NCBI GenBank assembly: GCA_022800315.1
Contig: JAAWQC010000006.1
Coordinates: 1 to 64,000 of the forward strand
Length of the DNA: 64,000 nucleotides
Origin: Clostridiales bacterium
GTDB taxonomy: Bacteria > Bacillota > Clostridia > Oscillospirales > Acutalibacteraceae
Reading direction: 5' to 3'
Shown: positions 17,781 to 26,047 of the stretch, in pieces
Layout of the letters: every line of letters starts with the position of its first letter
How positions within the stretch are numbered: the first letter of the stretch is position 1
Position numbers and translations under genes: made by a program
Notes under the pieces: generated by a model
Told to the model about the DNA's origin: nothing
Database searches by the model: none
The model's input: only the letters and a program-made list of their open reading frames with translations

Positions 17781-17822
17781 CGCAATAGACAGGTCTTTTT
17801 TATTTTTTGTCAGGACGGTTAT

Positions 17823-18379
17823 CTACGACCTGAGTATATCCAACAGCCGCTCGGCGGGAATATCCCCTATCCATTTGACGGAGGGAGGATGGTCCACGCA
17901 GGGGCTGACACTTTTTTCGAGCCATGTCACGTCATGCCAGCTCCCCAGTTTATAGCCGGTGCGGCGATAGGTTCCGACAGGCGTAAAACCGAATTTCTCA
18001 TGAAATTTCCGGCTTTTTTCATTGGGGACGGTGTACCCCGCGTACGCATGACAGTATCCCAGATCGGTTAATATCCGAAACAGCTTTTGATACAGCAGCT
18101 CAGCGGCGCCGGTTCCGTGGTGCTGGGGGCTGACATAGATGGATACATCGACGTCGTAGTCGTAAGCCTGCCGCTTTCTGTGGCGGGAGGCATAGGCGTA
18201 TCCCACAATGACGCCGTCAAGGCAGCACACCAGATAGGGATACCGGCTGGTGATGCTTTCGATCCGTTGGGTAAATTCATCGACAGAGGGGACCTCTGTT
18301 TCGAAGGTTATGGCCGTGCCGCGGATAAAAGGTCCATAAATCTGCAGGATGTCACCCGCGTCGCCTGCGGCGAAGTCAT
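17823..18379 (-). pseudogene. GNAT N-acetyltransferase (phosphinothricin-type), 5' end frameshifted
   Basis: The open frame encodes a PAT-like GNAT core: ILQIYGPFIRGTAITFET, then VSIYVSPQHHGTGAAELLY (acetyl-CoA loop), NEKSRKFHEKFGF and GYKLGSWHDV. The N-terminal residues DDFAAGDAGDILQIY read in the same frame but have no start codon; a stop lies 10 residues before DILQIY-type homology begins. The only well-placed start, ATG at 18379 behind GGAGGTG, is in a different frame. One missing or extra base near 18340-18379 would restore a normal protein. Otherwise translation could begin only at an internal GTG (18230), removing part of the fold. Damaged gene or sequencing error. Confidence 0.6.
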
Positions 18380-18389
18380 CCGTTGTTCA

Positions 18390-18579
18390 CCTCCGTGCAC
18401 TGCATGTAAAAAGTTGCTGCGAGCGATAGATCACTTGCGGCGACTTGGCGGAGAAGGAATGGATGCGGGTCAGGGTGTGAAATCCACACAAAGAGGGCCA
18501 TGGGTGGACGAGTACGATCCGGACTGCCCAACCGAACTGCTGGTGGACGTGGAGGGGCCGCAGGAAAATATAAATAATA
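18390..18579. other. Gap with no supported gene
   Basis: 190 bases between the GNAT remnant and the next gene. Both strands stay open (one frame contains WVDEYDPDCPTELL), but no start with a ribosome site and no family signature is visible. The base composition changes from GC-rich to AT-rich close to here, so it may mark an island edge. Confidence 0.4.
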
Positions 18580-19260
18580 CTACTCCTTGAACAGCTTGGT
18601 TTTGCCGAAAAAGTTTTCGTCTGGAAAATGTTCTTCACGCCAGGTTTGCTCGTATTTCATTTCATACCTCGAAAATGTCCATGCCTTAATTGTTGTTGTC
18701 CCACTCGACATATGAAACCTGTGAGAATTGTTCCAATTGTCATAGTAGAGAACAAAAAAAGACAATAGGTCTCCTAACCGGGCGTAATCATCCAACAAAT
18801 AAATCTTATATCTGTTTTTATGATTGACTACGGTGAGATAACGCTCTACCAAAGCGACTTGTTCTCCGTCTAGATAGATGCTGATATACTCAAAACTGCC
18901 GCGCGTAATCGGGTAGGCGTGTAATGCCCCTACACAATCGGAGCCTGTAATGACATAAAAACTCTTTAGCAGAGCATGGCGCGAAAATATAAAGCGCCCC
19001 CAATCCTGCTCGTTTTTCCGGCACCGCATGATGCGGGTTATGCTTTCCCAACCCAATAGGTGCTTAAAGGGAATATAATTTGACCAATTAGAAAATACGT
19101 GCTTTCCTAAAATAACCACGTCATTGTGATTGTTGCGCATCCGAATACTCTGAAATTTGCTTGCGTTACCTAATGCTCCGGTAAAAGACAAATCGCCATT
19201 GCAGAACACTTCGAATCGCTGCGTGATATTTGAAGCGGTTTGCTCTATTTCTATAATCAT
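18580..19260 (-). CDS. Conserved hypothetical protein, possible tubby/LURP-like fold
   Basis: 226 residues, no signal peptide and no clear membrane helix. The closing part (YKIYLLDDYARLGDLLSFFVLYYD, quoted in parts, then a Trp/Tyr-rich end) resembles uncharacterised clostridial proteins that I associate with the LURP-one/tubby-like fold; this is memory of a pattern, not a demonstrated match. No catalytic motif is visible. The start is uncertain: an ATG 21 bases upstream is equally open but has no ribosome site. The gene is AT-richer than its left neighbours and belongs to the accessory stretch. Function unknown. Confidence 0.6.
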   Translation of the reverse strand: MIIEIEQTASNITQRFEVFCNGDLSFTGALGNASKFQSIRMRNNHNDVVILGKHVFSNWSNYIPFKHLLGWESITRIMRCRKNEQDWGRFIFSRHALLKSFYVITGSDCVGALHAYPITRGSFEYISIYLDGEQVALVERYLTVVNHKNRYKIYLLDDYARLGDLLSFFVLYYDNWNNSHRFHMSSGTTTIKAWTFSRYEMKYEQTWREEHFPDENFFGKTKLFKE

Positions 19261-19281
19261 AAAAGCACCGTCCACATCCAT

Positions 19282-19596
19282 GAATATATAGAACTATTGT
19301 ATCAGGTGCGAGCAAAAGAAGATACCCCGAATTAAATTACTAGGATACAATCCTTTTATATTCCGATTACGTGGATGCATCCAATCCCAGAAATGGCGTG
19401 AGAAGTGCTTCTCCGCCAGAAAATAGAGGCAAAGAAAAATCATCAACCAGCCTGAAACCGGTTGACGATTTTGTGAAAGGGCTACGAAAAAGATGCTTTG
19501 CTTTTTTCAATACGGTCAGCATCCCAAACCGTTGTCCTGTCTAATCAATCAATCGGCGCAATTCACATCACGCCTTATATGGGTATACCAATGATT
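19282..19596. other. Intergenic region holding an operon terminator
   Basis: 315 bases without a gene. The only clear element is the minus-strand terminator at 19437-19472. A promoter for the hypothetical gene to the left should also be here but is not obvious. Confidence 0.5.
19437..19472 (-). terminator. Terminator of the SipW/TasA-type surface operon
   Basis: On the minus strand AAATCGTCAACC pairs with GGTTGATGATTT (one mismatch), followed by TTCTTT. It lies about 125 bases after the last gene of the operon. Confidence 0.7.
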
Positions 19597-20289
19597 TCAT
19601 TCTTCAAGGGATTTCCTACGAGCTGCTGAAACGAGTTTTAGACCCCTGATTTTTTTCTTTATCGCTAACAGAACCACCATCATTCCAGCACTGAACAAGC
19701 AAGTCTCAACATACAGCCAGACGTCGGTGGAGTCGCCGGTTTGTGGCGGTTTCGGATCGTCCGGATCAATAGGAAGTTCCTCAACTTTAAAATGCCATTC
19801 CAACTTGCCGACAGCGTCTTGAAAATCATTGCCCATCTCAAGCGGAACATCCAGCTTCACATCTAAATTGACATCGGCCTCCGAATAGAAGGTGCCAAGG
19901 CACACCCAATCGGTCAGCCCGTCCGTCTGATCGGCGGGGGCGGCAAACAGCTTGGAATCTCCGTCCTGTGTAACCGTCAGGTTCATTTGAGAGAGAAAAT
20001 CCTCCGAACCCTCCTGCGCTCCGAGAGAACGCAGATAAATCTTTATCTTTACCTTGTTGGACACATCATTTATTACCGTGATTTTCTGCGTCAGACTGTC
20101 ACCCGGCATAACGCCTTTGAAGTTGTCAAACAAATCGGTAGGGGAATTATCGCTCCCCGGAGCAAAGATGAATTTCTGCGCGTTACCGTCATACTTGACA
20201 GAAGAGTCTGCGGCGCAAACAGGAAATGTCATGCCGACAGCTAATACAACAGCAAAGAGAGCAGATAAAACAGATTTCATTATTTTCAT
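19597..20289 (-). CDS. Surface protein with beta-sandwich and PPQTGD sorting-type signal
   Basis: Last gene of the operon, 230 residues. It has a type I signal peptide (about 1-26, VCAADS), a beta-rich body with [15 protein letters not shown], and a C-terminal PPQTGDS followed by a hydrophobic stretch and a basic tail, a variant of the LPxTG cell-wall sorting signal. Unlike the other small exported proteins here, its signal peptide is of the ordinary kind. It may tether the secreted fibre or adhesin to the wall. No sortase gene is in the window. ATG follows AAAGGGG by 9 bases. Confidence 0.75.
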   Translation of the reverse strand: MKIMKSVLSALFAVVLAVGMTFPVCAADSSVKYDGNAQKFIFAPGSDNSPTDLFDNFKGVMPGDSLTQKITVINDVSNKVKIKIYLRSLGAQEGSEDFLSQMNLTVTQDGDSKLFAAPADQTDGLTDWVCLGTFYSEADVNLDVKLDVPLEMGNDFQDAVGKLEWHFKVEELPIDPDDPKPPQTGDSTDVWLYVETCLFSAGMMVVLLAIKKKIRGLKLVSAARRKSLEE

Positions 20290-20302
20290 AATATACGCCC
20301 CT

Positions 20303-20887
20303 TTACAGTTGGCTTGCGGCAGTCAAGTTGCCGTCCTCGGCAGCCTTAACCTCTGCCCATGCTGATTCTATCGTGTCGGAAGGCTGGCTCTGAATGGCTT
20401 CCGCTAAAATTTCCAGCACCTGCCCGTCCTGAAGTATACAGCTATCAATCAAATTATCGGTAAATTCACCCGGCTCCACAGGAAACTTATAATAGTAATA
20501 ATTACCCGCCTTGAACCAGCTCTCGTTGATTTTTACAGGAATATCCTTTAACCACTCGGCTATGTCTCCCACAATATGGCCCTCTGCATCTTTGTTGTAG
20601 CCTACCAGTCGGACGCGGATATATGCGGGAATATCCGAGGTATTTTTTATTTGAACGTTTTCTTTAACACCTGTAGCGGAATCAAAATCTTCCTGCACCT
20701 TGCAGTTTACCTGAGCTGGATTAAATTTGTTTTCCACTGGTTCCGTCTTAGCCGTAAGCCACGCCAGCGTTCCGCCGATCACGCAGCAGACTGCAAGGGA
20801 AAGTGAAGCGCACAGTACAGTGATCTTCGTTTGGAAACGCCTTTTCTTCCGGCTCCCTCTTCGAATATGTTTTCCTTCATACAGCAT
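20303..20887 (-). CDS. SipW-dependent TasA/camelysin-type protein (fourth copy)
   Basis: 194 residues. After a short basic N-terminus (RKKRRF) comes a membrane-type signal ending [21 protein letters not shown], quoted in parts; the LAWLTxKTxxVxNxF pattern is the SipW-class signal peptide. The body has [18 protein letters not shown] and [12 protein letters not shown], and a closing [10 protein letters not shown] helix typical of TasA/CalY-like subunits. Start codon and upstream stop overlap as TAATG, so it is coupled to the VWA gene. Probably a secreted fibre subunit; assembly is inferred. Confidence 0.8.
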   Translation of the reverse strand: MLYEGKHIRRGSRKKRRFQTKITVLCASLSLAVCCVIGGTLAWLTAKTEPVENKFNPAQVNCKVQEDFDSATGVKENVQIKNTSDIPAYIRVRLVGYNKDAEGHIVGDIAEWLKDIPVKINESWFKAGNYYYYKFPVEPGEFTDNLIDSCILQDGQVLEILAEAIQSQPSDTIESAWAEVKAAEDGNLTAASQL

Positions 20888-23148
20888 TACCGTGTCCCTC
20901 CCTTCTCGTTGACCTTATGATCGTAGCCATTCAGCCATTGATTCTTTTCCTGCGTGTTGGTGCAGATAACGGAACCATCAGGCGTGTTTTTATTGATTTC
21001 TACTACGTTCTTATCAAACGTCGGATTCCAGCGCCAAGACCAACCGGTTTCCTCAGTGATGGTGTAGGTGCCCTTGGGGAGCTGCGTGATTGTCACCGAA
21101 CCGTTTCCAAAGGCGGTGACAGTCATATAATACTCGCCGTCTTTTTCGATATTGAAAACATACTTATCGCTCGCCAGGCCGCCGACTTTTGTAATAGTCA
21201 GCGTGCCTGACTTAACATGGACGGTAAAATCGGGGTCCCCTAACGTAAGGGATTCACAAGTCCCTGCATTCTTCGGTGTAACCGTACAGGTCACATCATA
21301 TTCCGTTGTCTTTTGCAGAGCAGGGGTACCGGATTGCCCAGCTTCCCATGTCCATGTACCGGTGGCATGTCCGGCGGGGATGGTATAGGTACCCACCAGT
21401 TCACCGCCAGTTTTTAATGTATAGACGATATCTACAAACTGATTCTTATGTCCATCGAGGTTATACGGTTCTTTCAATGAAAAGCGCCGGGTTAAATCGG
21501 CGGTTTCGCCAAGGAAAATGGTTTGATCTTCAGTAGCATATTCATACTGAATCAGCACATCTGTCGTGGGAATCTCGAAATTCTCCACCAGATTACCATC
21601 CTTATCATAAATACCGGAATCACTTCCGTTGGTTGGAACGGTATTGCCGCCGATAAATCCGTCACGGCGCTCAATGGGAATTTCAATAATCAGTTTCTTA
21701 CCGGGATGGACTTCTCCGCTGGATGTATTTTTTCCCACCCAATTTTTGCTGAAATCGAAACCGTTGACGCGGATGGTCTTTCTGTCAGCGTCAATGGTAG
21801 GGATCAGAGTGACAGGCTTCTCATTCGTCCAGACAGGTGTTTCGCCGTCAAAGGCGTAACAGTCTGCCATCTTGACGGCAATCTTGGAAGCATCCGCACC
21901 CGCAGGGAGCTGGAAGTAATCGGAAATCACATCTTTCACAACGGTCTCTGTGCCAAGTGTGACGGAAGCGCCGCCGATTTCATCGCTGATGGACTGAAAA
22001 ATATCCGACAAAGACTGCAAGTTGTCAGCAGACAGATAATAGCTCTTGCCGCCATTATACGGATCCGCATTTGGATTTAAAGTACCGCCATTCGTCATGC
22101 TTTCAGCGTTCGGATAGTTGCTGGATACATGGTGGAGATATTTATTGATATTTAGGTTATAATCCGTTGGATCAGCGCCTTCAACAACTCCAATGGTGTA
22201 AACGGTAGTGCCCTTGTTTTTCATTGATTTTGAAGCCGAAACGGTATCATTCGCCACAGAGGCATCAAAACCACTCCCATGATTTGGGTCGCCATCGGTG
22301 AACATAATTACGACTTTGTTGCTGTCTCTGTCAGCAGGAATGTCATCTATGATTTTTTGGGCATTCTGCATTCCATAATCCGCAGCCGTTGCGCCATTTT
22401 CCTGTAAGCTATTGATGGTATTTTTAAGGGCATCAGCTCCGTCCGGTACAGGTGTTAATTGATTTTTGATCGTTGAACTGCTTGCATAGGTAACAATAGC
22501 AATTTGATTATCGCCTTCCATTTGACTTGTTAAATCTATAAAATCATTTGCAGCAATTTTAATGGCGTTTATTTTTTTGATACCCACCGTATCGCCCAAC
22601 CAAGTACTATCGCAGTCCTGCCACCCCAAAATTGGAATATTATACTGCCATTTGTCATTTTGATACTGCATATCAAGCCATACTGCTCCGCCAAGCACTT
22701 TCCACTTATAATAGCTGGCATACTGGGGGTCAAGAATATTGAGTGAACCTTTGTCAGCAACATTGATATATTCCTTCATCGAGCCGGAAGTATCAAGAAC
22801 CAGTACGGTGTCGGTGGGTTTTTGTGTAACAGAAGTCATGGTGGACCCGGTGACGTAGGATTCAAGGCGGAGGGTATAAGTACCATCCTCATTTTTTGTA
22901 ACCGTCTTGCTTGTTTCAATGCCTGGATTATCTGTGCCAATCTTTGCATCGGTAAGTTTATTCATCTTGCGTACAGTAGGCACGACCGAGGACAGCGGCG
23001 CAACATTTGTGTAATTGACACAATCAAGCGTAGCAGTGCTTTCCTGCTCCGCTGCCCCTTGTGCCACCACAGCGTTTGCCGGTACAAGCGCCGCTACCGA
23101 TACTGACATTGCCAGTAGGAGAGATAGAACTTTACCTTTTATTTTCAT
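20887..23148 (-). CDS. Von Willebrand factor A-domain surface adhesin
   Basis: 753 residues with a signal peptide (about 1-29). A VWA domain carries a complete MIDAS: DTSGSM at 119-124 and VIMFTDGDPNH with D285. Beta-rich segments follow. The C-terminal domain (LTITKVGG ... YTITEETGW) looks like a prealbumin/Cna-B-type pilin fold. It ends KVNEKGGTR with no LPxTG signal, so anchoring depends on partners. The family includes tip adhesins of Gram-positive pili and fibres. AAGGAGGG precedes the ATG. Position between TasA-like genes suggests assembly into the same surface structure. Confidence 0.83.
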   Translation of the reverse strand: MKIKGKVLSLLLAMSVSVAALVPANAVVAQGAAEQESTATLDCVNYTNVAPLSSVVPTVRKMNKLTDAKIGTDNPGIETSKTVTKNEDGTYTLRLESYVTGSTMTSVTQKPTDTVLVLDTSGSMKEYINVADKGSLNILDPQYASYYKWKVLGGAVWLDMQYQNDKWQYNIPILGWQDCDSTWLGDTVGIKKINAIKIAANDFIDLTSQMEGDNQIAIVTYASSSTIKNQLTPVPDGADALKNTINSLQENGATAADYGMQNAQKIIDDIPADRDSNKVVIMFTDGDPNHGSGFDASVANDTVSASKSMKNKGTTVYTIGVVEGADPTDYNLNINKYLHHVSSNYPNAESMTNGGTLNPNADPYNGGKSYYLSADNLQSLSDIFQSISDEIGGASVTLGTETVVKDVISDYFQLPAGADASKIAVKMADCYAFDGETPVWTNEKPVTLIPTIDADRKTIRVNGFDFSKNWVGKNTSSGEVHPGKKLIIEIPIERRDGFIGGNTVPTNGSDSGIYDKDGNLVENFEIPTTDVLIQYEYATEDQTIFLGETADLTRRFSLKEPYNLDGHKNQFVDIVYTLKTGGELVGTYTIPAGHATGTWTWEAGQSGTPALQKTTEYDVTCTVTPKNAGTCESLTLGDPDFTVHVKSGTLTITKVGGLASDKYVFNIEKDGEYYMTVTAFGNGSVTITQLPKGTYTITEETGWSWRWNPTFDKNVVEINKNTPDGSVICTNTQEKNQWLNGYDHKVNEKGGTR

Positions 23149-23164
23149 TGTCTATTTTCCCTCC

Positions 23165-23731
23165 TTATGCTTCCGGCCAACCGGCTGCCTCTAGTGCGCT
23201 GTCCCCGTTGTTATCCGTCTGAACAGCGCCGGCTTTGACAGAGATTGTTGCCTTACTGTTTTGATATAGGTTGCTCATATCTTCGGAAAAGCTTACCTCG
23301 GTAAACAGCGGCTTGGTGGTCTCACTCGCAGCAAGCGGTTCGTTATAATAGTAATAGCCATCCTTTTCAGTCCAGTTTTCTCTGTCGATATTCAGCCCGA
23401 TCAGACCGAGATCGGCTTCTCCGACAGTTCCCTCCGCGAGAGCCAGTCCCTTCTCCAACTGGATGCGGATATAGGCGGTTTTGTCGCCGGTGTTTTTCAC
23501 CCCGACAATTTTGGATACCTTTCCACCTGGCATCACGCCGATCACGTCCTCAAAAGGAACGGGATCGGCGCCGTCCTCCGGAACGGCTGTTTCCTGCAAC
23601 TCGATCCGGACATTTCCGGTTGTGATAACATTGATAGCCGTATCCTCCGCCGTAAAATAAGCAATCGTTCCATAAGCAGCCAATGACAAACAGCTCACTG
23701 TCAAAGCCACAGCCACCAGTTTTCGTTTCAT
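23165..23731 (-). CDS. SipW-dependent TasA/camelysin-type protein (third copy)
   Basis: 188 residues. The N-terminus MKRKLVAVALTVSC...GTIAYFTAEDTAINVITTGNV is the SipW-class signal followed by the conserved GNV(R/D)I strand (quoted in parts). The body has MPGGKVSKIVGVKNTGDKTAYIRIQLE and YYYYNEPLAASE. Such proteins form amyloid-like matrix fibres (TasA in Bacillus subtilis) or surface layers; here this is by family. GAGGAGG precedes the start. A long hairpin occupies the 160-base gap upstream, possibly tuning its expression relative to the preceding copy. Confidence 0.82.
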   Translation of the reverse strand: MKRKLVAVALTVSCLSLAAYGTIAYFTAEDTAINVITTGNVRIELQETAVPEDGADPVPFEDVIGVMPGGKVSKIVGVKNTGDKTAYIRIQLEKGLALAEGTVGEADLGLIGLNIDRENWTEKDGYYYYNEPLAASETTKPLFTEVSFSEDMSNLYQNSKATISVKAGAVQTDNNGDSALEAAGWPEA

Positions 23732-23813
23732 AGTAGTTTTTCCTCCTCATTCATGATCATATTGCTTTATGTTTGGCTCAAATTTACCATCCGCCTTTTT
23801 CAGGCAAGGCATG

Positions 23814-23847
23814 TGTGGGCATTCCCGCACCCGCCGGAATGCCCACA
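23814..23847 (-). repeat. 12-bp perfect hairpin between two TasA-like genes
   Basis: TGTGGGCATTCC and its complement are separated by 10 GC-rich bases inside the operon. No T-run follows at once, so it is more likely an RNA-processing or stability element, or a small mobile palindrome, than a full terminator. Confidence 0.6.
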
Positions 23848-23891
23848 TACGCCCTGCCCTCAACCGAGGACAGGACAGTATGTAGGAAAGC

Positions 23892-24467
23892 TTATCCAAT
23901 GCAGGTGGCGAACCAAGCAGCGATTTCCTCAACGGTCATTGTCTGTACTTCAGCCCATTTGGTTCTGGCGCCCTGAGCTTGGACAGCCTCAGCTTTTACA
24001 ACGATGTCATAAATGCCGTCAAAACCGTTGGTGACGTCGGTGGAGAGAACGACCTGGTCGAACAAAGCGTCGGTGGTGTTACTTCCTTCTTCCGTGCCGA
24101 GAACCTTGCTGTAGTAGTAATAATCACCGTGTTTTACCCAGTTTTCACCCAGCTTACCATCTACATAATCAGTACGATAAGACAGGGCCACATTTTCCGG
24201 CCACTCCACTTTTATGCGGACAAATGCCGGGTTCTTGCCGGTATTCTCAACGGTGGGATCCTTAGCGACTGCCTCGCCCGGATACAGATCTTCGACTTCT
24301 TCTGCATCCCACTTCGGCTCGGTCAGAGTAATGTCAACATTGCCGATAGTGAGGGTGTTGTGCTTCTCATCCTTGTCGGTGAAATAGGCCAGAGAGGAGC
24401 CGACAACGGCGACGGCGACCAGAGAAGCGGCCAGTGCGATGGAGAGAATTTTTTTCTTTGCGTTCAT
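23892..24467 (-). CDS. SipW-dependent TasA/camelysin-type protein (second copy)
   Basis: 191 residues. The signal MNAKKKILSIALAASLVAVA... ends GSSLAYFTDKDEKHNTLTIGNV (quoted in parts), the closest match here to the classic SipW substrate pattern. DPTVENTGKNPAFVRIKVEWP, YYYYSKVL and a final AWFATCIG helix follow. A longer frame extends upstream, but this ATG has an AAAGGAAG site 9 bases before it. As a probable major fibre subunit it sits second after the peptidase. Identity as TasA proper is not claimed. Confidence 0.83.
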   Translation of the reverse strand: MNAKKKILSIALAASLVAVAVVGSSLAYFTDKDEKHNTLTIGNVDITLTEPKWDAEEVEDLYPGEAVAKDPTVENTGKNPAFVRIKVEWPENVALSYRTDYVDGKLGENWVKHGDYYYYSKVLGTEEGSNTTDALFDQVVLSTDVTNGFDGIYDIVVKAEAVQAQGARTKWAEVQTMTVEEIAAWFATCIG

Positions 24468-24563
24468 GGTACAATACTTCCTTTCAGAATATAAATTTAC
24501 TAACCAGTTAATAGGCCGGTTATTGCCTGTAAATAGGGAAAGAGGTTGGAAGCCTGTTTCCAA

Positions 24564-25112
24564 CTATGCGGCCGAAACTGTTTTCCAAGCCTCAGCGGGA
24601 CTGAAATCCGCTTCGCTGCTCTTGTGCTGCTGTACCGCATAGACGGTGAAGGTCAGGGTCGGGAACGTATCCGATTTCAAATCGTCCATCATGGCCTTGT
24701 CAACAGTATCATTGACAGTTACGCTGTTGTCTTTCAGAACAGCAAACGTCTGATCAGCCGCACTGTTTGTCACCTGACGGTAGAAAACACCGGATTCGCT
24801 CTCTAAGGGCGTCCAGCCATTCGCCATGTCATAGGTCATAAAGGTATCAAAGTTTTCAGATTTCTCAACTTTGACGAACAGCCAGCAGTCCTCGCTGTCC
24901 TTAGTAACAGTTACTGTCGGATCCTTTGCAATGGTACAGCCGGGAATCATCTTATAATTTTCAGTGGTTTCTTTTAATTTGATATCTACATTTCCCACCG
25001 TAAAGGTATTGACAACAGAATCTGTTTTATCGGTCAGCCAGGCCAGTGTCACGCAGTTCACAAAGCAAAGAACCAACGCCGCCGCAACAGAAGCTATGAC
25101 TTCCTTTTTCAT
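24564..25112 (-). CDS. SipW-dependent TasA/camelysin-type protein (first copy)
   Basis: 182 residues. The SipW-class signal ends VTLAWLTDKTDSVVNTFTVGNVDIKL (quoted in parts). The body has CTIAKDPTVTVTKDSEDCWLFVKVEKS and a closing SSEADFSPAEAWKTVSAA. Two cysteines lie in the mature part (near CTIAKDP and EDCWLF), which the other copies lack, so a disulfide is possible. AAAGGAGGAG precedes the ATG. It lies 84 bases after the sipW stop and is probably translated from the same transcript. Confidence 0.82.
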   Translation of the reverse strand: MKKEVIASVAAALVLCFVNCVTLAWLTDKTDSVVNTFTVGNVDIKLKETTENYKMIPGCTIAKDPTVTVTKDSEDCWLFVKVEKSENFDTFMTYDMANGWTPLESESGVFYRQVTNSAADQTFAVLKDNSVTVNDTVDKAMMDDLKSDTFPTLTFTVYAVQQHKSSEADFSPAEAWKTVSAA

Positions 25113-25196
25113 GTTTTCTCCTCCTTTCTCCTTGTTTTAATAAAATATCGTCCGAAAAATTCAGGCGGTATTTTCTTGAGTAAACAGTCCCGCCGG

Positions 25197-25724
25197 TCAG
25201 TCATGCTTTTCTATTTCGGACACTGCAGGCGGTTCCTTTTTCCAAGCGTTCAGCAGCTCGGGCAAAAGCAGCACGGCTCCTGCCGCAATAGCTATATACA
25301 GTCCCGGCGGATTTTGAATATAAGTGGAAACATAACCGAGATAAGGAATGGAAAATACCGGTATACCGATTAGATTATTGAAATGTACCGGTGCACCGTC
25401 GGCGTTTTCATTGGCATCGCCTTTGGTATAAAATCGCTGATTTTCCTTGTCAATTTCAATCACACGGTGAGTCGCTACCACCAAATCCTCATTCAGCACA
25501 AAGGTGATAGCCTGGCCGACCTTGACCTCCTCCGGCGTTACCTTCTTTACATAAATGAGGGAACCCGTTTGATAGGTCGGTTCCATACTGCCGGACAGGA
25601 CGGTGTACGGCTGTAATCCAACAAGGCGGACCCCCACCAAAAGGACGGCGAGGATCACCGCTATTACCACGAAAACGGTGGTGATAATATTCAGTGCTTT
25701 TAGGATTCGTTTGGATACGGCCAT
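25197..25724 (-). CDS. sipW: Signal peptidase I, SipW (ER) type
   Basis: 175 residues with an N-terminal membrane helix, catalytic Ser46 in VLSGSMEPTYQTGSLIYVK (quoted in part) and His86 in ATHRVIEI. A histidine in place of the usual lysine is the mark of the ER/SipW class that processes TasA-like proteins. A second membrane helix lies near the C-terminus (LYIAIAAGAVLLLP). ATG follows AAAGGA by 7 bases. First gene of the minus-strand surface operon, 71 bases from the near inverted repeat of the invertible segment, which therefore sits exactly where its promoter should be. Confidence 0.92.
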   Translation of the reverse strand: MAVSKRILKALNIITTVFVVIAVILAVLLVGVRLVGLQPYTVLSGSMEPTYQTGSLIYVKKVTPEEVKVGQAITFVLNEDLVVATHRVIEIDKENQRFYTKGDANENADGAPVHFNNLIGIPVFSIPYLGYVSTYIQNPPGLYIAIAAGAVLLLPELLNAWKKEPPAVSEIEKHD

Positions 25725-25795
25725 GATTTGATCCTTTCTGTGGATTTTATCATCCGGGGAAATTCGCATAAAGTATCGTTATAACCCGGCATAAA

Positions 25796-25817
25796 GACAT
25801 AAGGTTGATTATGTCGC
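25796..25817 (+). repeat. Left inverted repeat of the invertible segment (recombinase core site)
   Basis: 22 bp, exactly the reverse complement of 26026-26047. Within it, 7-bp arms GACATAA and TTATGTC flank an asymmetric 6-bp centre GGTTGA, the form of a tyrosine-recombinase crossover site. Confidence 0.9.
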
Positions 25818-25891
25818 CGGCAATAATGAAGACTTGGACAGTAGGCGGACTGTCAATCTTCTAAAAAGTCACTGGAATATCAGCGGCGGCT

Positions 25892-25961
25892 AAAAAGGGC
25901 GCAAAAGAACAGCCGGAGGAAAATCATGGATGATCCCGGCTTGTTTTTTCGCGCCCTTTTT
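25892..25961. terminator. Bidirectional terminator-like hairpin inside the invertible segment
   Basis: AAAAAGGGCGC pairs with GCGCCCTTTTT, and inside it GCCGG pairs with CCGGC with nearly matching sequence between. T-runs exist in both readings, so it would insulate sipW from recombinase transcription in either orientation. Confidence 0.75.
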
Positions 25962-25981
25962 AAACTTTTCAACGATATGTA

Positions 25982-26010
25982 TTGCAAAATCAGCTAGAAT
26001 ATGATATATT
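25982..26010 (+). promoter_or_regulatory. Promoter at the right end of the invertible segment (faces away from sipW)
   Basis: TTGCAA, 17-base spacer, TATATT in an AT-rich setting. As sequenced it reads antisense into the recombinase gene; after inversion it would drive sipW. No equally good promoter faces sipW now. Confidence 0.65.
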
Positions 26011-26025
26011 ATTTTAAATCGGATA

Positions 26026-26047
26026 GCGACATAATCAACCTTATGTC
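26026..26047 (-). repeat. Right inverted repeat of the invertible segment (recombinase core site)
   Basis: Exact 22-bp reverse complement of 25796-25817. It includes the TAA stop codon (26041-26043) and the last coding bases of the recombinase gene, so inversion leaves the coding sequence unchanged up to the crossover. Confidence 0.9.

Larger units (their letters stand above)
25796..26047. mobile_element. Invertible DNA segment (phase-variation switch) upstream of sipW
   Basis: 252 bp from outer edge to outer edge: two exact 22-bp inverted repeats around 208 bp. The segment fills the gap between the sipW operon and a tyrosine recombinase gene whose stop codon lies in the right repeat. Inside are a strong promoter at one end, pointing as sequenced away from sipW, and a central bidirectional hairpin. 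Inversion would place the promoter about 100 bases before sipW, facing it. Inversion has not been observed; it is inferred from the architecture. Confidence 0.82.

Noticed and set aside
25828-25856. TTGACA on the minus strand inside the switch, facing sipW
   Set aside because: With a 16-18 base spacer the -10 would read GTCTTC or similar; no usable -10, and TTGACA here is part of a small hairpin (GACAGT/ACTGTC).
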